The position numbers and the translations under genes were made by a program. From the NCBI GenBank assembly GCA_910584865.1, contig CAJUCE010000037.1, positions 1 to 46,644 of the forward strand: a DNA stretch of 46,644 bases, read 5' to 3'. This document shows positions 41,606 through 46,644 of the stretch, in pieces (position 1 is the first letter of the stretch; every line of letters starts with the position of its first letter). The DNA comes from an uncultured Acetatifactor sp. Lineage in GTDB: Bacteria > Bacillota > Clostridia > Lachnospirales > Lachnospiraceae. The notes under the pieces were generated by a model. That model searched no databases. It was not told where the DNA came from and saw only the letters and a list, made by a program, of their open reading frames with translations.

Positions 41606-41623
41606 GCGGAACTGGAATAGGAG
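41606..41623 (+). repeat. Leader motif copy 1, before nrdR
   Basis: GCGGAACTGGAATAGGAG ends in the nrdR ribosome site. An identical 18-mer precedes nifS (43588-43605), and the core AACTGGAATAG precedes murD (31632-31642). Confidence 0.7.
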
Positions 41624-41630
41624 GATCGCC

Positions 41631-42080
41631 ATGAAATGTCCTTATTGCAGCCATGAAAACACGAGAGTAATTGATTCCAGGCCCACGGAGGAGGATAATT
41701 CCATCCGCCGCAGGAGAGTCTGTGACGAATGCGGGAAACGATTTACTACCTATGAGAAGATAGAGACCATCCCCATGATTGTCATCAAGAAGGACGACAA
41801 CAGAGAGGCATATGACCGCTCCAAGGTGGAGGGCGGACTGTTCCGCGCATGCCATAAACGTCCGGTGAGCGTACAGCAGATCACGGCTTTGGTGGACGAG
41901 GTGGAAAATGAAATCTTTGGCAGGACGGAGAAAGAGATTTCCAGCCAGGTCATCGGGGAGATTGTGATGAACCGGCTGAAAGATCTGGATGCGGTAGCCT
42001 ATGTGCGCTTTGCCTCGGTGTACCGGGAATTCAAGGATGTGAATACTTTTGTAGATGAGCTGAAAAAACTGTTAAAATAA
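41631..42080 (+). CDS. nrdR: Transcriptional repressor NrdR
   Basis: A 149-residue regulator of ribonucleotide reductase genes. An N-terminal zinc ribbon (CPYCSHENTRVIDSR ... RRVCDECGKRFTTYE) holds the four Cys ligands and binds DNA. The ATP-cone domain follows (IVIKKDDNREAYDRSKVEGGL), sensing dATP/ATP. Length and sequence are standard. The neighbourhood near sigG and ylmC is common in Clostridia. The start has AGGAGG after the repeated 18-mer leader. No NrdR box pair was recognised here. Confidence 0.96.
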   Translation: MKCPYCSHENTRVIDSRPTEEDNSIRRRRVCDECGKRFTTYEKIETIPMIVIKKDDNREAYDRSKVEGGLFRACHKRPVSVQQITALVDEVENEIFGRTEKEISSQVIGEIVMNRLKDLDAVAYVRFASVYREFKDVNTFVDELKKLLK

Positions 42081-42091
42081 TGTATTGCCCC

Positions 42092-42127
42092 GAGCCTGCC
42101 CTGGCTTGTTTAAGCTGCGGCAGGCTC
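42092..42127. terminator. Bidirectional terminator between nrdR and the spoVB-like gene
   Basis: GAGCCTGCC (42092-42100) pairs perfectly with GGCAGGCTC (42119-42127), with T-rich sequence after it on the plus strand. The right arm lies inside the end of the convergent gene. Confidence 0.65.
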
Positions 42128-43462
42128 TTTCTTCAGAAAACGGTAGAGGCAGGCCAGATAGAGCGCCCCCAGGGTAAGCTGGCTGGCTAGCAGCCCCCAG
42201 AGGTAACCGGTGATGCCGTAGCGTGGGACGGCCAGGAAGACAAAACCCAGTCTGACCAGCAGGCAGATAACATTCATGACAAAGATGTGACCTGCCAGAC
42301 CCAGTCCCTGCAAGATGCTGGACAGGGTGGTATCCAGATAGAGAAAGGGGCAGATAAAGCCCAGGGTGGTGATAAAATAACCTGCAAGAGGACTGTTAAA
42401 GAGCGTGGCGCCGGCCCATCTTCCCAAAAGGACAAATGCGCCCATGCAGCACAGGCCCATGAGACCGCAATATTTGACAGTCTTAAACGTAGCGCGGCGC
42501 ACGGTATCCATATTTCCCAAAGCGTAATTCTCCGAGATGATGGGCAGCAGGAGTACCGCTACGGAGCTGGTCAGGGCATTGGGAAAGAAGATAAAGGGCA
42601 TGGCCATGCCGGTGAGGACCCCGTATACACTCAGGGCGGTGATATTGTCATATCCGTACGCTTTAAGCTGGGCCGGTATGGAGACGGCCTCAATGCTTTG
42701 CAGAAAGTTCAGTACGATACGGTTTGCCGTCAGAGGCAGAGCCATGGCAAGCAGCTTGCCAAGGAGCATTCCGGAAGGAGCCGGCCGGGCGGAGGTAACT
42801 GCGGTGTTCTGTCCTTTTTTAGCCTGGGGCCGGATGGCGGCAATGGTCATCAGCATGGAGAAGAATTCGCCCACAGTCAGTCCCAGCACGGCAATGCTGA
42901 TGGAGAGGGTCTTTCCCTGAGAGAGGAAATAGCCCGATACTATGTATACGCAGCCTACCCGGGTAATCTGCTCCAAAAGCTGAGCGAGGGCGGGAATGCC
43001 TGCTTTTTTGATGCCGTAGAAATATCCGTTGATGCAGGAATGCACCGCGGATAAGGGAACGGAAAAGGAGAGAATCCGCAGCATGACGGCGGTGCGGGGT
43101 TCCTGCAGCAGACGAAGGGCAATGGGGTCTGCGAAGAAAAACAGGACACCGTTGCACAGGAGGGAAAGAGGCAGGGAGATGCCAAGTCCCAGCCACAGCG
43201 GGGCCAGGGCGGGGCTTTTTCGGGTTGCCGCCTGTTCCGCTACCAGCTTGGATATGGCTGTCTGGTATCCTGCGGCCGTCAGGGAAAAGGACAGAGACAA
43301 TACCGGACTTAAGAGCTGATAGATCCCCATGCTTTCATCGCCGAATTGACGGGAGAGATAGATCCGGTATACAAATCCGATGAGTCTGGTGAGGATACCG
43401 GCAGCGGTGAGGATAAAGGCGCCCATAATCAGGGGATGTTGATTTTTTGATTTCATTGACAT
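42110..43462 (-). CDS. spoVB: Polysaccharide/lipid flippase of the MOP superfamily, SpoVB-like
   Basis: A 450-residue polytopic protein with about 14 membrane spans. The start (GAFILTAAGILTRLIGFVYRIYLSRQFG) is typical of SpoVB, YtgP and MurJ proteins of Firmicutes, which flip lipid-linked cell-wall precursors. SpoVB is needed for cortex formation. The paralogue cannot be fixed by sequence reading alone, so the symbol is tentative. The start ATG 43462 follows AAGAG by about 7 nt; the open frame extends much further upstream, but only as an antisense shadow of nifS. It converges on nrdR. Confidence 0.85.
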   Translation of the reverse strand: MSMKSKNQHPLIMGAFILTAAGILTRLIGFVYRIYLSRQFGDESMGIYQLLSPVLSLSFSLTAAGYQTAISKLVAEQAATRKSPALAPLWLGLGISLPLSLLCNGVLFFFADPIALRLLQEPRTAVMLRILSFSVPLSAVHSCINGYFYGIKKAGIPALAQLLEQITRVGCVYIVSGYFLSQGKTLSISIAVLGLTVGEFFSMLMTIAAIRPQAKKGQNTAVTSARPAPSGMLLGKLLAMALPLTANRIVLNFLQSIEAVSIPAQLKAYGYDNITALSVYGVLTGMAMPFIFFPNALTSSVAVLLLPIISENYALGNMDTVRRATFKTVKYCGLMGLCCMGAFVLLGRWAGATLFNSPLAGYFITTLGFICPFLYLDTTLSSILQGLGLAGHIFVMNVICLLVRLGFVFLAVPRYGITGYLWGLLASQLTLGALYLACLYRFLKKEPAAA

Positions 43463-43504
43463 AAATGGACTCTTGTTTTTCAATAGTATATTCCCCCGGC
43501 GCGG

Positions 43505-43534
43505 TTGACAGAACAGATCGGCGGGTGATATACT
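43505..43534 (+). promoter_or_regulatory. Sigma-A-type promoter of the nifS operon
   Basis: TTGACA (43505-43510), an 18-bp spacer and TATACT (43529-43534). Transcription would start about 70 bp before the nifS start codon. Confidence 0.75.
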
Positions 43535-43587
43535 GGCAATAAATTTTGCGGGGACAGGAATTCTTCTGGGCACTGTATCGGATTCAT

Positions 43588-43605
43588 GCGGAACTGGAAT
43601 AGGAG
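43588..43605 (+). repeat. Leader motif copy 2, before nifS
   Basis: GCGGAACTGGAATAGGAG is identical to the motif before nrdR and again merges with the ribosome-binding site. Confidence 0.7.
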
Positions 43606-43612
43606 AATAGAT

Positions 43613-44839
43613 ATGATTTATCTTGATCATGCCGCTACCACGAAAACGGCGCCGGAGGTGGTGGAAGCGATGCTGCCGTATCTCACGGAGCATTACGGCA
43701 ATCCTGGCGCATTGAATTCCTCCGGTTTCCGGGGGAAAAAGGCGCTGAATGAAGCCAGAAGACAGATTGCCGCGGCAATCAACGCAAAACCGCAGGAGAT
43801 CTATTTTACGGCGGGAGGTACGGAATCGGATAACTGGGCCCTGAAGGCTGCGGCGGAGAGCTGCAGGGAGCAGGGCAGGCATATTATCACCACCAAAATC
43901 GAGCACCACGCCGTGCTTCATACCTGCAGGTATTTGGAAGAGAACGGATATGAGATCACCTATCTGGATGTAGACGGAGAGGGAAGGTTGGACCCGCAGG
44001 TGGTGCGCGCTGCCATCCGTCCGGATACAGTTTTGATCAGTGTCATGCTTGCCAACAACGAGATCGGTACCATAGAGCCCGTGGAGGAGATCGGCGCCAT
44101 TGCCAGGCAGAAAGGAATCTGCTTTCACACGGATGCGGTGCAGGCGCTGGGGCAGATTCCGGTGGACGTGGAGACGCTGAAGGCGGATTTGCTCAGTGCC
44201 AGCGCACACAAACTCAACGGCCCCAAAGGGGTGGGGATGCTGTATATTCGGGAGGGGATACCGATTGTGCCCTTTGTGCACGGCGGCGCACAGGAGCAAA
44301 ACAGGAGAGCCGGTACGGAAAATGTGCCCGGTATCGTGGGCTTTGGGGCGGCGGTGCAGAGAGCCTGCGGGAGGCTGTCAGACAAGATCCGTAAAGAACA
44401 GGGGCTGCGGGACTACCTGATTCGGGAGATTGAGACCCGGATTCCCGATTGCAGGCTGAACGGGCCCAGAGACAGAAGGCTTCCCGGCAATGTGAATTTT
44501 TCCTTTCCTTTTATCAGGGGGGAAGCCATTGTGATCTCATTGGATATGCAGGGAATCTGTGCTTCCAGCGGTTCCGCATGTACGGCCGGTTCCCAGGATC
44601 CTTCCCATGTGTTGCTGGCCATAGGGCTGTCCGAAGAGGAAGCATTTGGTTCGGTGAGACTGACTCTGTCGGAAGAAAATACAAAGGAAGAGCTGGACAG
44701 GGCGGTGGCTGCATTGAAGCAGATTACGGCCAGGCTCAGGGAGATGTCTCCGGCCTATGAGAATTACAAAAAAGAGAAGAAACTGCAGAGGGAGGGGAGG
44801 AAAGAAAATTGGGCGGAGAGATGCGATACCGGCTGTTGA
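43613..44839 (+). CDS. nifS: Cysteine desulfurase (NifS/IscS family)
   Basis: A 408-residue PLP enzyme that takes sulfur from cysteine for Fe-S clusters or tRNA thiolation. It begins MIYLDHAATT, the family start. HAVLHTCRYLEENG binds the cofactor, Lys200 in SAHKLNGPKG forms the Schiff base, and Cys323 in ASSGSACTAGS carries the persulfide. The C-terminal 30 residues are unusually charged and run over the start of the next gene. ATG 43613 has AGGAGA; ATG 43586 lies before it. No iscU or thiI is adjacent, so the acceptor is unknown. Confidence 0.94.
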   Translation: MIYLDHAATTKTAPEVVEAMLPYLTEHYGNPGALNSSGFRGKKALNEARRQIAAAINAKPQEIYFTAGGTESDNWALKAAAESCREQGRHIITTKIEHHAVLHTCRYLEENGYEITYLDVDGEGRLDPQVVRAAIRPDTVLISVMLANNEIGTIEPVEEIGAIARQKGICFHTDAVQALGQIPVDVETLKADLLSASAHKLNGPKGVGMLYIREGIPIVPFVHGGAQEQNRRAGTENVPGIVGFGAAVQRACGRLSDKIRKEQGLRDYLIREIETRIPDCRLNGPRDRRLPGNVNFSFPFIRGEAIVISLDMQGICASSGSACTAGSQDPSHVLLAIGLSEEEAFGSVRLTLSEENTKEELDRAVAALKQITARLREMSPAYENYKKEKKLQREGRKENWAERCDTGC

Positions 44840-45504
44840 TCGTGGAGGATGACAAAGTAATCGCCGGTGAGATGAAACGCCATCTGGAGAAGTGGGGCTA
44901 CGAGGTGTTCTGTGCGGAGGACTTCGGCAATGTGACGGCAGAATTTGCGGCCTGTACACCCCAGCTGGTACTGATGGATATCGGGCTTCCCTTTTTTAAC
45001 GGCTATTATTGGTGCGCACAGATCAGACAGATCTCCCAGGTGCCGATTATTTTTGTCTCTTCCGCCGGCGATAACATGAACATCGTGATGGCGGTCAATA
45101 TGGGGGGAGACGACTTTTTGGTGAAGCCCTTTGAACCGGAGGTACTCTCAGCCAAGGTTCAGGCCATGCTTCGGCGCACCTATGCCTTCCGCGGCCAGAC
45201 CAGCGTCATGGAATGCGGCGGATTGATTCTGAATTTGACGGATGCCTCCCTGCTGGTGCAGGGCAGGAAACTGGAACTGACGAAGAATGAATTCCGGATC
45301 TTGCAGCTCTTGTTTGAAAATACCGGCAGGACCGTATCCAGGGAAGCTATTATGAAACGATTGTGGGACAATGACTGCTTTGTGGATGACAATACGCTGA
45401 CCGTCAACATGACCAGGCTGCGCAGGAAGCTGGAAAGCGTAGGAGCAGGGCAGATGATCCATACCAAAAAGGGAATCGGCTATATGATGAGGGAAGATGT
45501 ATGA
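44809..45504 (+). CDS. OmpR/PhoB-family response regulator
   Basis: A 231-residue two-component regulator. The receiver domain has the acidic pair VEDD, the phosphorylated Asp in LVLMDIGLP and the Lys in VKPFEP. The C-terminal winged helix is of OmpR type (KLELTKNEFRILQLLFEN ... DDNTLTVNMTRLRRKL). TTG 44809 is preferred because GGAGGGGAGG lies 8 nt upstream; ATG 44821 has GGAG only 2 nt away. The gene begins inside the end of nifS, so the two are translationally coupled. It overlaps the kinase gene by 4 nt. It resembles regulators of peptide-antibiotic (Bce-type) systems. Confidence 0.92.
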   Translation: MGGEMRYRLLIVEDDKVIAGEMKRHLEKWGYEVFCAEDFGNVTAEFAACTPQLVLMDIGLPFFNGYYWCAQIRQISQVPIIFVSSAGDNMNIVMAVNMGGDDFLVKPFEPEVLSAKVQAMLRRTYAFRGQTSVMECGGLILNLTDASLLVQGRKLELTKNEFRILQLLFENTGRTVSREAIMKRLWDNDCFVDDNTLTVNMTRLRRKLESVGAGQMIHTKKGIGYMMREDV

Positions 45505-46532
45505 GACTGTGGTTCCGCTATCTGAGAGAGAAACGAATGGTTGCGGCATTATATCTGGCAACTGTGTTTCTATTTGTGGCTGTGGGCAGCCTGTATCATA
45601 TTGAGAATCTGGCAAAGCTTCTCTATGCGGCGCTTCTGGCTACCGTGATATGGGGTATTGCCTTCTTTTTGCTGGGTATGAAATATGTACGCCGGGGCAG
45701 GCAGCTGGAAGCGGCTTTCGTTCATTTTGAACAGACAGGCGAGCTGCTGATGGAAAAATCGGAAGAGGGTATGGCGGAATCCATGGAGACTGCGGAGAGC
45801 AGCGAGGCGGCATGGAGATTTTTTCTAAGCGGCGTACATGAGCGGCAGGAGAGAGAGCTGCAGCACTGGGAGGCGCAGGAGCTGGAGCGCAGGGACTATT
45901 ATATGATGTGGACCCACCAGATCAAAACGCCCATATCGGCCATGAAACTGTTGTTCGAACGCCCCGGCTTTCAGGACAGGGACAGCTTTCTGATGAAAGA
46001 GGAATTGTTTAAGATCGAACAATATGCGGAGATGGTGCTGGCCTTTCAGCGCCTGGAGAGCATTTCCTCCGATCTGGTGCTGGAGGGCTGTGCATTGCAG
46101 GAGCTGGTCAGACAGGCCGTGCGGAAATATTCTGTCCTTTTTATCAATAAGGGTCTCGGACTGGATCTGGAGGAGACGGATTTATGCGTGGTAACGGATG
46201 AAAAATGGTTCGTTTTTAGTTTGGAGCAGCTTTTGTCCAACAGTATCAAGTATACAAGACAGGGCAGCATCGCTGTCAGAATCCGGAGGGAGGAAGAGAT
46301 AGCTGTACTGGAATTGGAAGACACGGGGATCGGGATTCGGGAAGCGGATCTGCCCCGGATTTTTGAGAAAGGATTTACTGGTTACAACGGCAGGCTGGAC
46401 AAAAAGTCCACCGGCATCGGCCTGTATTTGTGCCGCCGGATCTTTGACAGCCTGAGTATAGGGGTGAAAGTGGAAAGCAGAGAGGGCATCGGCACAAAAG
46501 TGATTTTGCGGATACCGGTAAAAAAATCGTAA
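45501..46532 (+). CDS. Intramembrane-sensing-type histidine kinase (BceS/GraS-like)
   Basis: A 343-residue kinase with two close membrane spans (about 14-30 and 40-60) and almost no extracellular loop. The dimerisation/phosphorylation region DYYMMWTHQIKTPISAMKL carries His139. The N box (EQLLSNSIKYTRQG), G1 (LELEDTGIGI) and G2 (KKSTGIGLYLC) of the ATPase domain are intact. This layout is found in kinases that sense cell-envelope antibiotics through a partner ABC transporter. No such transporter lies on either side within the window; a tRNA follows. Start ATG 45501 overlaps the regulator stop. Confidence 0.92.
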   Translation: MRLWFRYLREKRMVAALYLATVFLFVAVGSLYHIENLAKLLYAALLATVIWGIAFFLLGMKYVRRGRQLEAAFVHFEQTGELLMEKSEEGMAESMETAESSEAAWRFFLSGVHERQERELQHWEAQELERRDYYMMWTHQIKTPISAMKLLFERPGFQDRDSFLMKEELFKIEQYAEMVLAFQRLESISSDLVLEGCALQELVRQAVRKYSVLFINKGLGLDLEETDLCVVTDEKWFVFSLEQLLSNSIKYTRQGSIAVRIRREEEIAVLELEDTGIGIREADLPRIFEKGFTGYNGRLDKKSTGIGLYLCRRIFDSLSIGVKVESREGIGTKVILRIPVKKS

Positions 46533-46541
46533 AATTCCCTC

Positions 46542-46570
46542 TTGTCAAATATGTAAATATGTGGTATTAT
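46542..46570 (+). promoter_or_regulatory. Promoter of tRNA-Glu
   Basis: TTGTCA (46542-46547), a 17-bp spacer and TATTAT (46565-46570), 21 bp before the first base of the tRNA. Confidence 0.8.
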
Positions 46571-46591
46571 AGCATTCGTTAGGGATGTTGC

Positions 46592-46644
46592 GGCTCCATG
46601 GTCAAGCGGTTAAGACATCGCCCTTTCACGGCGGTAACACGGGT
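46592..46644 (+). tRNA. tRNA-Glu (anticodon UUC), cut by the window end
   Basis: The first 53 bases of a tRNA-Glu are present. The acceptor strand GGCTCCA, the D-arm and the anticodon arm (TCGCC CTTTCAC GGCGG) are visible, with anticodon TTC at 46625-46627. The T-arm and 3' end lie beyond the window. Confidence 0.92.

Noticed and set aside
43463..44299. Extension of the spoVB-like frame into the nifS region
   Set aside because: The upstream part is antisense to nifS. The flippase sequence begins at MSMKSKNQ with a ribosome site, so ATG 43462 was used.
1..46644. CRISPR array or defence cassette
   Set aside because: No regularly spaced direct repeats and no Cas, restriction or known antiphage domains were seen.

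Overview
The window comes from a spore-forming member of the Clostridia, most likely a Lachnospiraceae-type genome. The right-hand 24 kb carries a division and cell-wall cluster that runs directly into spoIIGA-sigE, with sigG, ylmC and nrdR nearby, and class B penicillin-binding proteins of SpoVD type. The sporulation promoters still match their Bacillus counterparts. The host part is GC-balanced. The left 22 kb is AT-rich, uses many rare-type codons and is clearly foreign.

Region 1 (about 1-22,400) is an integrated mobile element whose left end lies outside the window. Its right end carries a Tn916-type excisionase and tyrosine integrase, with tandem 12-bp repeats just before host ychF. The cargo is unusual. 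It includes a TubR/TubZ-like type III partition pair with a tiny membrane protein, an SF2-like helicase and a protein ending in a J-domain. It also includes a parB fragment fused to an IS66 tnpA fragment and a 967-aa protein with the signature of two-barrel RNA polymerases (QDE-1/YonO type, here DLDTD). After that come a hairpin-rich intergenic region that looks like a structured RNA, several small unknown genes, and a 2,441-aa phage tail tape-measure protein. No capsid, portal, terminase or lysis gene is visible, so this is either part of a phage-plasmid-like element or a non-viral element that keeps phage parts.

Region 2 (22,404-37,512) is host core: ychF, lgt, then mraZ-rsmH-ftsL-pbp-spoVD-mraY-murD-ftsW/spoVE-murA-divIB-ftsZ. 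These genes make lipid II, polymerise septal peptidoglycan and build the Z ring. murE, murF and murG are not in the cluster. MraZ-type boxes lie in the mraZ leader.

Region 3 (37,513-42,080) is the mother-cell/forespore sigma region. spoIIGA and sigE have a wide-spacer promoter with Spo0A-like boxes. After two small genes comes sigG in inverted orientation, with a perfect sigma-F/G-type promoter. ylmC and nrdR follow.

Region 4 (42,092-46,644) holds a SpoVB-like lipid flippase on the minus strand, then a cysteine desulfurase, a response regulator and an intramembrane-sensing-type histidine kinase that overlap as one operon. A tRNA-Glu gene is cut by the window end.
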